A stretch of 64,000 nt of DNA. Source: Narthecium ossifragum. Taxonomy: Eukaryota; Streptophyta; Magnoliopsida; Dioscoreales; Nartheciaceae. A program made the position numbers and the translations under genes. Shown here piece after piece: positions 12,045 to 23,358 of the stretch (position 1 is its first letter; each line of letters begins with the position of its first letter). The notes beneath the pieces are model-generated. The model was not told where the DNA came from and did no database searches. It was given only the letters and a program-made list of their open reading frames with translations. The stretch lies in assembly GCA_963920575.1 (NCBI GenBank), contig OY986965.1, forward strand, positions 23,554,829 to 23,618,828, read 5' to 3'.

Positions 12045-13030
12045 ACACAGGGCGTTTTGGTAATTTTACCCACCCAAGGGTATTTTAGGAATTCAGAGCA
12101 AAATACATACCTGGACTCTCTAAAATATCCTATCATAACCCTATATAGCTTTTACGGCATCCTACAAAAGCTAAGTAGACTCGGGGGCATTTTGGTAATT
12201 TTGCCCACCAGGGGTATTTTGGGAATTTTGACTAAAATACGTGTTCAGGATTCCTACAATATCTAAGAAATAGTCCTGTATGGTTTTTATAACATCTTAT
12301 ATAAACCGAAAGCATAAAAGACATTTCGGTAAGTTTTACCTTCTAGGGGTATTTTGGTCATTCTAGCCAAATATAGGCTTGACCCAACTACAATATTCCG
12401 AAGTAGTTCATGATGGTTTTGAAGGCATCCTATATAAACCAAAGACATGAAAAAGGGTATTTTGGTCATTTAGCCCCTCGGGGGTATTTTGGTCATTTAC
12501 TCTAAATGCACATTTTCCACGTACACATGACAAATATGTCCTCCGCCCTTTAGAGTATCATCTGCTTTAAGGGTATTATTGTCCAAAACATATATGGACT
12601 CTACACCAACCAAAGCACCAAAAAGGTATTTTGGTAATTTTACCCTCAAATCAGCCTTCTTAAAGCTTTGATGGCATCCTACACAAGCTATGGGGGCCGA
12701 GGGTATTTTGGTCATTTTAAACCTCTAGGGTATAATGGTCCGAAAATATATGTAAAGGCACCTCTACCTGCTTTGGGGGTATTTCGATCCAAAAACATAT
12801 ATGACCGATAAAAAGGGTATTTTGGTAATTTTACCCTCATATCAGCCTTTGTAAAGCTTTGATGGCATCCTACACAAGCTATGAGAGGGGCGAAGGTATT
12901 TTGGTCATTTTAAACCTCCAGGGGTATAATGGTCCGAAAATATAAGTAAAGGCACCTCTACCTGCTTTGGGGGTATTTCGATCCAAAAACATATATGACC
13001 GATAAAAAGGGTATTCTGGTAATTTACCCT
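12045..13030 (+). repeat. Phased GGGTATTTTGG repeats in the Tat LTR
   Basis: GGGTATTTT occurs at 12078, 12212, 12347 and 12482, spaced 134, 135 and 135 bp. Each lies a short gap after a TTTTGGTAATTTTACCC-like arm, giving a small inverted repeat. Downstream a longer unit of about 191-196 bp (with the motif near 12624/12701, 12815/12893 and 13009) is tandemly duplicated. Confidence 0.75.
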
Positions 13031-13755
13031 TGCCCCAAGGGCATTAGGGTAAATTATCTACACCATGTTCAAATATTTGAAAATTCAATAAAATATTCAA
13101 AATTTGAACAAACATATAAAATTCAATAAAATATTTGAAAATTCAATAAAACATGTTCAAATATTTGAAAATTCAATAAAATATTCAAAATTCGAACAAA
13201 TATATAAAATTTTAAACTCAAATTCATGATTTGAGTTCGAATTCAAATAGATTTGATATGCCCAACCCTAAATTCAAACTACCTAAATCCTACCCTCTTA
13301 ATCACCCAAATCTCAACTCCCCAAATCAAAGTTCAAATCTAAAATCAGCCGATCTAAATAAAAGTGTGCATACATGCGTCCAAGCCTTCCATCAGCATTA
13401 TAAGATGTGACATGGCATCATATAATTGGAGACTTGGAGTAGGGTTTAGCTTAAGGAAGAGTTCCAAGGGAGCAAGATAAGGTAGGGTGTAGGTTAACAA
13501 AAAATTCCGAGGGGCAACATCCATACATCCCAACAAATTGGATTTCCCCTCAGCCTCTCCTACGCACACGTGACTCTCTCAGCCGAGAGATGCTTCTCAA
13601 GCCAATAGCATTTCCGGTTTCATTGGGGTTTAGCTTAGGATAGGAGTTCCATGGGAACAACATAAAGCTCCTCAACAAATTCAATCCCTTTTTAGCCGTG
13701 AGATGCTAACAGCTTTTCAAATTTTAGAAACCCTGCCGAAGCCTCTCCAAACACC

Positions 13756-13763
13756 TATAAATA
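13756..13763 (+). promoter_or_regulatory. TATA box of the Tat LTR promoter
   Basis: TATAAATA, followed by a G-rich stretch, lies about 1.9 kb into the LTR. Transcription would be expected to start about 30 bases downstream. The three 70-bp repeats fall in the predicted transcribed leader. Confidence 0.65.
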
Positions 13764-13903
13764 GAGGGGGGGCGGTGAAGGCAAAGGGGAGCTAGAGGCA
13801 TTTGAGAGCAAAGTCACACTCTGAAAGAGAGGAGGCTGAGTTCTGAAAATTTAAAATTTGTTCTTCGCGTTCTTCGCGTTCTTCGTGTTCTTGAAAGTTT
13901 TTT

Positions 13904-14113
13904 AAGAGATAGCACAACCCACGTGGACTTCGATCCACCCGTTGGGAGTGGCTATTGATTCTTGAAGTTCTTCAAGAGATAGCACAACCCACGTGGACTT
14001 CGATCCATCCGTTGGGAGTGGCTATTGATTCTTGAAGTTCTTCAAGAGATAGCACAACCCACGTGGACTTCGATCCACCCGTTGGGAGTGGCTATTGATT
14101 CTTGAAGTTCTTC
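13904..14113 (+). repeat. Three tandem 70-bp repeats in the Tat LTR leader
   Basis: Units start at 13904, 13974 and 14044 with almost no divergence. Each contains CCCACGTGG (a G-box core) and the short inverted repeat GTGGACTTCGATCCAC. Confidence 0.9.
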
Positions 14114-14699
14114 TTCAACTCTGGAAATCCTTCACCAACTTTTGGAGATCTTAAAGCAACTCCTTCATCAACTCCCAAGGGTCCAACACCAAGTCCTCCA
14201 GCAGCTCCTGAAGGATCCACAGCAAGCCCACCACCAACTCTTAGAGCAAGTCCTTCATCAAATCGACGAGGTCCTACAACAAATTCTTCAGCTTTTGGGG
14301 ATCTCCCAACCGAGTCTCTATCAATTTTGAAGACCTACAGCAACTCCCAGGAGATCAAGAAGGAAGACCAAGGTAGATCAACACCAACAAAGGTGAGGGT
14401 CGAGGCTCCGCCTCCACCCAATACCCTTCTACTTCTTCATTTCCCTTTTTAGATGATGTAATAGGATTTTAAGTTTCGGATCCTTAATCAGGGGTCTTCC
14501 CTACGGGGATGTAAATGATGAGTTGCCAGTCTCATCATGAGTATGCATGTCCAAAGAGAAAAGAGGTATGCAGCTTGTGATGATACTGGGAACTCAGGAG
14601 TGTTGTTCTCACAATCTCCCACCACATGTAAATCGACTTTTGATCACAATAAAATGGGCAAACATCTCACCCCGAGATAGCGATTTTATTGTCGAACAA

Positions 14700-16875
14700 G
14701 ATCAAAAGGGGTACAACAGTTAATCCTCCAGCAACCTCAAGCGCCTCTGGATGTGCTCGCGCCACCGAAGGCCAATTCGGCCGGCTCCACTGACGAGGAA
14801 CTGCCGCCTGCACCTGCAAACGCAGCCCGGGTAGGAGTGAGCGATAAGCTCAGTAGGGTTCTACTCTACGGCACACTGAAAGGAGGAAAACAACAACAGT
14901 GTTGTCTCCCAGCCTAAGTCTAACGGATGCCACGGGTCCCATAACCCAGTTGATGTCCCAAGGGCTCTTGTCATGAAACCTCTCTCCTGAACAAGTTAGC
15001 AGGAGGCCAAGGAACATTAACATGCAAGATCACCCTTCCCAAGCTGGAACACCAAGCCTTGGGGAACCACGTCGGCAACGCATCAACATCCATCTTTAGC
15101 ACTTTGCTTTGGAAGACAACACGACCTCTAAATCTCAACACTGATCAGAGTCAACTAGCGTGAATCCTCAAAAGACATGAGACTTGATCAAACAATCACA
15201 CCCTACTCCTGACTACCCATCCACGGTCCTAAGGCTAGATCCGAGCTACCCGAGAGCCTCGGATCGGCGACCTAAACCATTGCCCGCCTAACCTCAAATG
15301 CCTCTAATGCATACAATGCATGAGCCTAGGCAAACATCTATCCTAGATGTCTCTACATGCCACATCAACAGTTATAAGTTCCACAGATATACAATAGCCC
15401 TCAGCACTCGCCGGCAAGAGGCTAAGGTTCCACAATTTCTCATTAGCTAGCACTCATAGCTGGCTAATGGCTAAGTATACCGCTGAGCAATTAACTACAT
15501 CCAACATGTATTTAAAGGCAAGCCATAATATCGATTTACTCAAGGAAAATCAACATGCAATCCAAACCTTAATCTCAATGGAAATCCCATGAAAACTCAT
15601 GAAATCCACCCACATACTTCCCAACATACTTAGATACTAATCACCCATCAAAACTATCCAAGAAATACCAGAAAACCAAGTTCAAAGGGTCGCAGACGAT
15701 GTCACGGTCGATCCGGAGATCGACCGTGAGGCCACGGATGATGCCACGGTCGATCCGGCGATCGACCGTGAGACCCATGCGAAGAAAACCAAGGGCGACG
15801 GTCGATCCACCCATCGACCCTGAGAAGCTCAAAACCAAACAGCGCCTGATGGTCGATGCGACGGTTGATCCGACGGTCGACCGTCAGGTAAGAGGCAAAA
15901 AGGGAAGATTCCGCGGTCGATCCATGCATCGACCCTGGGAAGCTAAAATCCCGACAGAGCCCGACGGTCGATGCGACGGTCGATCCGACGGTCGACCGCC
16001 AGGCCCAAAAAGGGTAAAATGATACTTGACGGTCGATGCACCGATCGACCGTCGAGCCTCTGGTACAGTTCTTCAGAACAGTGCCGGAAATCCAATTTCT
16101 TGGATTTCAACGGTCAAATCAAGATAGAATAAGATGAGATTTTGCAAGCAAGTGTATTTAGCAATGGGGAAACTAATGGAGTGAAGAAATCTAGTTTTCG
16201 ACGGTTAAATCTCCTATCTAGGTCAAAATGGATGAAAACCAACAAAACGGCGGTAATACGGAAACCAACCGTTAGAATACGGAAAAACTACGTAGGAATA
16301 CCGGAAATGGACAACATCACATGCACACAGAGTTACACAGCTTTCTAACATGTATTCCTACAGCGAAAGCACATAAAACCTATCCTAGGAGAACCCGATC
16401 CAAGGATCGAGGTAGAAACACCTACTTGAGCAAGTAGGGTAGCTCCTCCACGCGTCCCACCAGCCGAGCCGCCAAGATCCAAGCTCCGAAAGCCGAAGTC
16501 TCCAACCCTAGCTCAGCCGAAGGAGAGAGAGAGGAGAAAACGACAGGAGAAGAAGAGAAGGAAAGAGAAGAAAGGGACAGGGCTTTTATAGAAAATCCAG
16601 ATCTATCTCAACCGGCCGATTCGATCTTTCCCGATCGAACTCCGATCCTCCGATCGGACGCACCCTAGGGATTCTAATCAAACACATACATTAATCAAAG
16701 GCAGTGTGTGGAATGCGGGTGTGAAACCGACCACCAGAGGGCATATTTACCAAAATGCCCCCGGGGTCCAAACCGCCACACGATCGCCCGATCGTGCCCG
16801 AAGTGGAACCAAACCAAGAGGAAACCGGCTCTCGACCCACGCGGTCGAGCCAGGTCAGAGGGACGGGCCCTCACA
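14700..16875 (-). repeat. 3' LTR of the Tekay-like element, truncated by the Tat insertion
   Basis: It matches 24485-26624 closely. On the minus strand it starts TGTGAGGGCCC at 16875. Differences from the right LTR are scattered substitutions plus indels concentrated in the GGTCGATC hairpin array (15704-16054). TATA box on the minus strand at 16583-16591 (CTATAAAAG). Confidence 0.9.
15704..16054. repeat. GGTCGATC/GATCGACC hairpin array, left LTR
   Basis: Repeated inverted pairs of ACGGTCGATC and GATCGACCGT are separated by about 4 bases, with TCGA cores 12 bp apart. The first two hairpins start at 15704 and 15746, exactly 42 bp apart. Some stretches run as direct 12-bp units (near 15849, 15861 and 15873). 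The same array, shorter by whole units, is at 25489-25803. Confidence 0.85.
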
Positions 16876-19753
16876 ACCTAACAACCTTAAAAAGAATTTC
16901 GTCCCGAAATTCAAGGTTGAAGCCGGGGGAAAAAGAAACAACTAAGCCTACCTGCACAAACAAGGCTACAGCTAGGGGCGCCAACGCCCACAACAAGGAA
17001 CTACCTGAAGAGGTGAATAGTCGGAGAAACTCCCGACGCATGCAATCCTCTTGCTCCCAAGTCAGACTCTCTGCACTGCCATGTCTCCACCTGACCATGA
17101 CCAACGGTAACGATCTGCCTCTGAGCACATGATCCCGTCTGTCCATGATCTGTACTGGCTTCTCTATGTAGGTGGCGTCCTCCTCCACCTCGATGTCGTC
17201 GTGTCTGATCACGTGAGAAGGATCTGTAATGTACTTCCTCAGCATAGACACGTGGAAGGTGGGGTAAACTGCTGACATGTGTGGAGGTAGAGCCAACTGG
17301 TAGGCGACTGCTCCAACGCGCCTGACGATCTCAAATGGGCCAGTGAACCTCAGAGCTAGCTTGCCCCTGCTACCAAACCTGATCGACCCTCTGCGCGGGG
17401 ACACCTTCAGTAGCACTCTGTCGCCAACTGCGAACTCCAGGGGTCGTCGCCTGCGGTCTGCGTAGCTCTTCTGCCTGCTCTGTGCAGTCAGAAGCCTCTG
17501 CCTGATCTGAGCCAACCTCTCTGACGAATGTCTGATGATGTCTGGACCGGTAAGGGACGCCTCCCCAACCTCTGTCCAACACACCGGTGAGCGACACGGT
17601 CTGCCGTACAACGCCTCAAAGGGTGCAAAACCAAAACTGGCCTGGAAACTGTTGTTGTAGGCAAACTCCACCAAAGTCACGTGCTGCTCCCAAGTACCTC
17701 CAGCGTCTAGCACACATGCCCTGAGCATGTCCTCCAAGATCTGGATAATTCGCTCTGACTGCCCGTCTGTCTGAGGGTGGAAAGCTGTGCTGAACGTCAG
17801 TGCTGTCCCCAAGGAGTCCTGGAAGCTGCTCCAGAACCTGCCGGTGAATCTGGGATCTCTGTCTGACACTATCGACACTGGGATGCCGTGCAGTTGTACT
17901 ACCTCGTCAATGTACCTCTGGCTCAGTCTGGCAACTGGATCAGTAGTCCTCATGGGGAGGAAATGAGCCAATTTGGTCAGTCGATCGACAATGACCCAAA
18001 TCGCATCATTCCCCCTCGGTGACCTGGGTAGCCCGGTGACGAAGTCCATAGCAATATGTTCCCACTTCCACTCTGGCACGGGGAGTGACTGCAACAAACC
18101 TGGGGTCCGCCTGTGCTCTGCCTTCACCCTCTGACAGGTGAGGCATCTGGAAACGAACTCAGCTACTGACCTCTTCGTCCCGCACCACCAGAACTGTCGG
18201 CGAAGGTCGTGGTACATCTTGGTGCTCCCGGGGTGAACGACGAAGTAGGAGTGGTGGAACTCGTGAAGGATTTCCTCTCGCAACGCCGGGTCTGCTGGAA
18301 CTGCAACTCTGCCTCTGAAGACTAGCCCACTGTCTGTCGACACTGTCCAGCCCTCAACTGCGTGCTCGGTGCCGACCGCAGCACGGGTCTCCACGAGCTC
18401 TGGGTCTCCAGCCTGTGCCTCGATCACTATGGCCAAAAGAACTGGAATGCTGCGAACAACATACAGGAAACCACCTGTCGCCCGGTCCTCAAAGTCAAGC
18501 CCAAACTGACTGACTGTCTCCAGCATCTGCAACTGCCGAGCTGACACTGCTGCCAAGGTCACCCGACTGTCTCTGGTCGTTCTGCTGAGAGCGTCCGCTA
18601 CGACATTTGCCTTACCAGGGTGGTAATGCAACTCGAAGTCGTAGTCCTCTAGAAGCTCCATCCACCGTCGCTGCCTGAGGTTGAGGTCACGCTGGGTAAA
18701 CATGTGCCTCAAACTCTTATGATCAGAGTACACCAAGAACCGCTCACCGTAGAGGTAGTGCCGCCACGTCTTCAGAGCGAAGACAACCGCCGCAAGCTCG
18801 AGATCGTGGACTGGATAGTTCCTCTCATGGGTCTTCAGCTGCCTGGAACCATAGACCACCACATGGCCCTCCTGCATAAGCACACAGCCTAGACCCTCCC
18901 CACTGGCGTCGTAGTAGACACTGTAGCCGACGCCTTGCTCTGGAACTATAAGGATCAGTGCACTCGTCAGCCTGGTCCTCAACTGGATGAAAGCCTGCTC
19001 ACAAGCCTCGTCCCAAACAAATGGGACCGCCTTCTGTGTCAACCTGGTCAGCGGCCCTGCAACCCTAGAGAAGTCCCGCACGAACCTCCGGTAGTAACCT
19101 GCCAAGCCGAGGAAGCTGCGGACCTTGAACACTGTCGCCAGTCTCTGCCACTGTAGCACTGCCTCGATCTTGGCCGGATCAACTGAAATACCTGCCGCTG
19201 ACACCACGTGCCCCAGAAACTGCACCTCGGGAAGCCAGAACTCACATTTGGAGGCTTTGGCATATAGCCTATGCCCCCTCAACAACTGCAACACTGTCCT
19301 CAGATGCTGCCCGTGCTCCTCCGCGGTACGTGAGTAGACCAGGATGTCGCCGAGGAAAACCACCACGAACTGATCTAAGTACGGTCGGAAGACCCTCTGC
19401 ATCATATCCATGAACGTCGCCGGTGCGTTCGTCAAGCCGAACGGCATCACTGTGAACTCGTACAACCCGTACCTCGTACGGAAAGCCGTCTTCGGGATGT
19501 CGCAATCCCGAATCTGCAACTGGTGATAGCCGGTACGGAGATTGATCTTCGAAAAGACCGAAGAGTCTCGGAGCTGGTCGAACAAGTCATCGATCCTCGG
19601 CATTGGATATTTGTTCTTCACCGTCACCCTGTTCAGCTTCCTGTAATCAATGCAAAGACGAAGCGTACCGTCCTTCGTCTTTGCGAACAATACAGGAGCT
19701 GCCCAAGGTGACGTGCTGGGATGGATGAAACCTCTGCCGATCAACCCGGCCAG
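16871..19753 (-). pseudogene. RT, RNase H, integrase and chromodomain-like region (Tekay-like pol)
   Basis: The reading frame is open for 957 residues after a TAG at 19754-19756. RT covers about residues 1-170. Its catalytic motifs are damaged: SKIDL reads SKINL (Asp to Asn, 19541-19543) and the FxDD box reads FLGD (Asp to Gly, 19349-19351). RNase H follows ([23 protein letters not shown]). The integrase keeps its HHCC finger (about 18130-18260) and the D, D and E residues ([32 protein letters not shown]). The C-terminus has the CHD-type motif [20 protein letters not shown] and continues to a stop overlapping the LTR start. That motif supports a Tekay/Del chromovirus. The RT is predicted inactive. 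Confidence 0.88.
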
Positions 19754-20467
19754 CTAGACCCTCAGCTCTATTTGCTCTGCTGGTGCCATCCTGAAAGCTG
19801 GCAGAGAGATCGGCCCGGTACCCGGTACAAGATCTATCTGGAAGTCTACTGCTCTGGAAGGAGGAAGACCCGGTAGCTCGTCTGGAAAGACTTCAGCAAA
19901 CTCACAGACCACTGTAGGCAAACTGCCCTCTCGACTGCCCTCTGCAGCGAACAAGGAAAGGCGCGCCAGTAAAGCTGACAGCTGGCCCTCGCGCCTGGGA
20001 AGACAAGCACACAAGAGGGAATCGGCCGACTGGCGATCCCCCAACAGAACGAAACGAGCGCCGTCAGGTGTCCAAGCAGTCACCCTATGACGGCCACAGT
20101 CGATGACGGCTCGGTATGAAGTCAGCCAATCCATACCGAGAATCACGTCGAACCCGACCATGTCTAGCACCCGAAGGTCTAGAAAGACACGGAGGCCCTC
20201 AACCTCCAACTCGCAAGAACGGCAGATCAGCTCAACACGAGCTCCTCCGCCGACGGGTGTGTCTAGGTATAGTGTGACCCCAAGTGGTTCAGTCTCTAGC
20301 CCTAGCGATGCCACACAGTCGCTAGCTACAAAGGAATCAGACGCCCCAGAATCTATCAGGACATCTACAAATGAACTGAAAAGCTGAAAGGTACCTCTGA
20401 GAACAGGAGGGTCAACTGGAGCTGGTGGAAGTGCTAGAGTCTGCTGGGGTGGCTGGTACTGGTAAGG
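19754..20467 (-). pseudogene. protease and pre-RT region (Tekay-like pol)
   Basis: In frame after the gag stop at 20468-20470, the protease active site VLIDSGASDSFVA is present near 20335-20375. The flap and C-terminal region (VILGMDWLTSYRAVIDC, near 20085-20140) follow. A linker with the pre-RT motif CEFAEVFPDELPGLPP (about 19850-19915) leads to the RT. A TAG at 19754-19756 interrupts the frame just before RT block 1. Confidence 0.85.
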
Positions 20468-20969
20468 CTAAAAGGGTGGCTGAACAAAGTCTGGATACTC
20501 GCGGTCTAGAAGTGCGTACACTCCCCCTCTGGGTTCGCCTCGACCTCTGCTGCGACCTCTGCCTCTCCCGGCTCCCGGTGTTCGCCAACCTCCGCCTGCT
20601 CCGCCACGAGCGAACTGTGCCCTCAACGTCGGACAGTCTCTGCGAAAGTGCCCCGTCTGCCGGCACTCGAAGCACACAGGAGGACCAAGCGCTAGCTGCT
20701 GGCTCTGGCCTCCTCCGGACGTCTGCCCCTGAGGCCCAGCCGGAAGAAGTGGCTGGCCTCCCTGCCTGGGCTGCTGCTGGTGCTGGGGTGGGTAACGCTG
20801 GTACGGCTGCTGGCGTCGTGGGTACCTCTGCTGCCTCCACGAACCTCCCCTGCCGTAAGCTGCTCTCCGTGGCTGTCCTCCGCCACTGGTGCTCACAGAC
20901 GACGCAGGCTGGACTACCCTGGGCCCCGGCTCCTGCAACTGAGCCTCAACTGCCCAGGCACAGTCCAGC
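20468..20969 (-). pseudogene. gag C-terminal half with zinc knuckle (Tekay-like)
   Basis: The nucleocapsid part has a Gln/Pro/Gly-rich stretch and a canonical CCHC knuckle CFECRQTGHFRRDC near 20635-20680, then an RG-rich tail. It ends at TAG 20468-20470, after which the same frame runs into the protease. At its N-terminal side gag is cut at 20969/20970 by the solo LTR. Joining across 20969 and 23359 restores the family motif that runs through AEVLDCA, so both halves are one gag. Confidence 0.86.
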
Positions 20970-23358
20970 TGTGAGGACCTGCCCCTCTACCCCTGTGGCT
21001 TGTTGTAGACCGCAAGGGTAATTTGGTAAATTGCGCCTTGTTGGTTTGTTTCACACCCGCGTGTGCACACACTGGCCTTGTATGTGTTAGTGTTTGGTTA
21101 GAACGGTTAGTGGGACCCGGGATCGAAAGATCCGGACTTGGGCTTGAGTTCTTGCCCAAGTTTAGCTTTCAGCACACAAATGATCGATCCTCTCTGGCTA
21201 AGGGATCGATCCTCTTCGTGTCAGAAAGCCTTGTGAGAACGTCATGAAGGATCGATCCTTCCTTGAGGAAGGATCGATCATTTATGAGTCGGTGGCTTTT
21301 TCTGCTTCGCGAGGACGGCTGTCGTTGGCCGTCGCTCTCCTCTGTCAGAGAGGGAAGACTTTCCCTCCCCTCCCCTCACTTTTTCCCCCTTCCCCCGGCT
21401 GTCCCCTCCCCCTTTCCCCTCCTTTCTTCCCCTCCTCTTCCTCCTTCTCCTCTCTTTCTTCTTCCTTCCTTCTTTCTCTCCTGAAGCTCTGTTCTTCCCC
21501 TGTTTTCCGGCAGCCACCTTGCTCTCCTCCGTTCTCCCTCCTCCGGCCATCTTTTCTGGCGTTCTAAGGCTCGTTGGATTCGTGACAACGAGAGGAAGAT
21601 CCCTGAAGTGGTTTGGAGGGTTGTTGGTGATCAAATCGCGGGGAATCAGCCGAGGAAAGCGCAGCTAGGTAGGGTTATACCTACTGTGTTTATTTCGGGT
21701 TTTCTCTAGATCTAGCCGTTGGATCTTGTTGATCCTGGTTTTGTTGGATTCCGTATACCTATTAGAATAACTTATTTAAGTTTCATGTTAATCAGTTGAG
21801 ATTTGAGTAGGTTTTATGCATGATTAGTCTCGGATTTCTGATTTTCTGCTGTTCTTGAGAAACAGCCGGCTTGCGGCGAGTTTTCCGGCCGGCGAGTACA
21901 TGATCTTGGTTTCTGATAAACATAAGAGTTGTAGATCTCTTCGTTATCTTTCCATGCCATCTTGTTTCATAATTTTCCAATTTATGTACGATTTGTTATG
22001 AATTGTTTACTGGGGGGCTGCGTTGCAGCAATTAAATTGGTAAGTGAGTTGATTAGCGGTTTTGATTTGTATTTTTCTGTTAATCCAACCGTTAGATGAT
22101 TCTGAATTTTGGATATGATGATCCTGGTATATACACCTACTAGTAGCTAAGTTGGATCTTGAATCCGACGTCGTTTGGATGTCGGATCGACGGGATCAAT
22201 TACCCCCTAAGTAGTGGCTTTGGGTGTTTGAATATAATATTATATTTCGGAATATATTATTATATTGTTTACTGTTCATTCAGCGGTTTTCGGGGTTGCT
22301 TCCCGTTGCAGGAGTTCGCGGTTGACGGTCGTGGTACCGTCGTAATGCAGGGACCCGCTGCGGATCGGTTGGCAGCGGTTGGTGGTACCGCTGCAGCGAT
22401 CCAGTAGACTTATATGATGCTTGACATACTGTTGCATGCTTTGCTTCTTATCTGTGTATGTCATAGCATGCATTCCTTGTTGTGTGCATTAGTTGCATTG
22501 GTTAGCGCGTGGGTGATCTTTGGGTCGCCGTCCCGAGCCTGGAAGCTCGGACTTAGCCCTAGGACCGGGGTTGGGTAGTTTGGACCCGGTTGAAATTGTG
22601 GTGTCCAGTCGATTTCATGATAGGCTTAGATGACTGGTACACTGGTTACTTGATGATTGTAGAGGTCGTGTCGACCTTAAGTCGGATGCTGAGGTGTAGC
22701 CTGTGTTCCACTGTGTTGACTCTTGAGTGGTGGAGACGGCCCCCTCAGCGGTGCCATTTCCCGCCTGCAGTGCCGGTTACCTGCATGTGAGTCAGCAGTG
22801 TTTGTTGAGCTTACTGTGTGCTGCTCCTGGGCACCAGGGACACGCGGTGGGGTTATGGGACCCCTGTATACACCTAGATCCTACTTGAGGGCGACACTCT
22901 TGCGTTTCCCTCTTCCTTCTGTGTGTCGTAGTGTAGATCCCTACTGAGCTTAGTGCTCACTCCTACCTGGGCTGCATTTTGCTGGTGCAGGCGTCAGTTC
23001 TTCTTCCGTGGCCCCTACCGGGCAGTTGGTTGGCAGTGCGGCGGCGCCAGGTGGAGTCTGAGAGGTGGTGATCCTTTACAGCTTTTATCCTATGTTAGAT
23101 TGTCTCCTACGGGAGTAATGTTGTATTTGAACTCCCCCCTTTCCGAGGATATGTATATTAAACCTTTTTGAGTTTTAAATCTGTTGTTCGAGGCTTCATT
23201 ATTATATTATTGTTTTAATTGAGGGTGCTTTTGGTGAACTGTTAGGGAGACTTATAGGTTAGAGGGAACCCTCGCCAGCTTTTCTTCCGCGTTTGTTAGG
23301 TTCCGGTTCGCGTCGCCCGACCCGGTTGGCCTTTCGCGGGTCGGGGCGCGACACCAGC
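20965..23358 (+). mobile_element. Solo LTR with 5-bp target duplication CCAGC
   Basis: A 2384-bp LTR (20970-23353) starts TGTGAGGACC and ends GGGCGCGACA, flanked by CCAGC at 20965-20969 and 23354-23358. There is no internal region, so it is a product of LTR-LTR recombination. Orientation is plus, opposite to its host element. Termini resemble the Tekay-like LTRs in the window but the body differs. It carries two pairs of GATCGATC palindromes (21181-21280), then CT-rich sequence at about 21360-21500. It contains many small ORFs, none convincing. Confidence 0.93.
21181..21280. repeat. Two pairs of GGATCGATCC palindromes in the solo LTR
   Basis: Motif starts at 21181 and 21203 (22 bp apart) and at 21249 and 21271 (22 bp apart). 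The spacer of the second pair, TTCCTTGAGGAA, extends the inverted repeat. Confidence 0.88.

Larger units (their letters stand above)
1..14699 (+). mobile_element. Tat-lineage Ty3/gypsy LTR retrotransposon, 5' end outside window
   Basis: The end of the LTR at 1-558 recurs at 14140-14698, so the window begins inside the 5' LTR. Between them are a primer-binding site, an N-terminal ORF, gag, protease, RT, RNase H, a second archaeal-type RNase H, integrase, a long 3' untranslated region and a purine tract. The second RNase H between pol and integrase is the known hallmark of the Tat (Retand/Ogre) lineage. The right edge (14699/14700) lies inside the left LTR of the next element: the sequence from 14701 continues as at 24485, so this element inserted into that LTR. 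The target duplication cannot be tested because the left flank is outside the window. Five in-frame stops and at least two frameshifts make it non-autonomous. Confidence 0.9.
11862..14699 (+). repeat. 3' LTR of the Tat element (about 2.8 kb)
   Basis: The LTR starts TGTAGACACC after the polypurine tract and ends GTCGAACA at 14698 (or one base later). Its last 559 bases match 1-558. It contains a periodic GGGTATTTTGG region (about 12045-13030), a low-complexity AATATTTGAA stretch (13065-13215), a TATA box at 13756 and three 70-bp tandem repeats. No protein-coding gene is seen in it. Confidence 0.88.
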
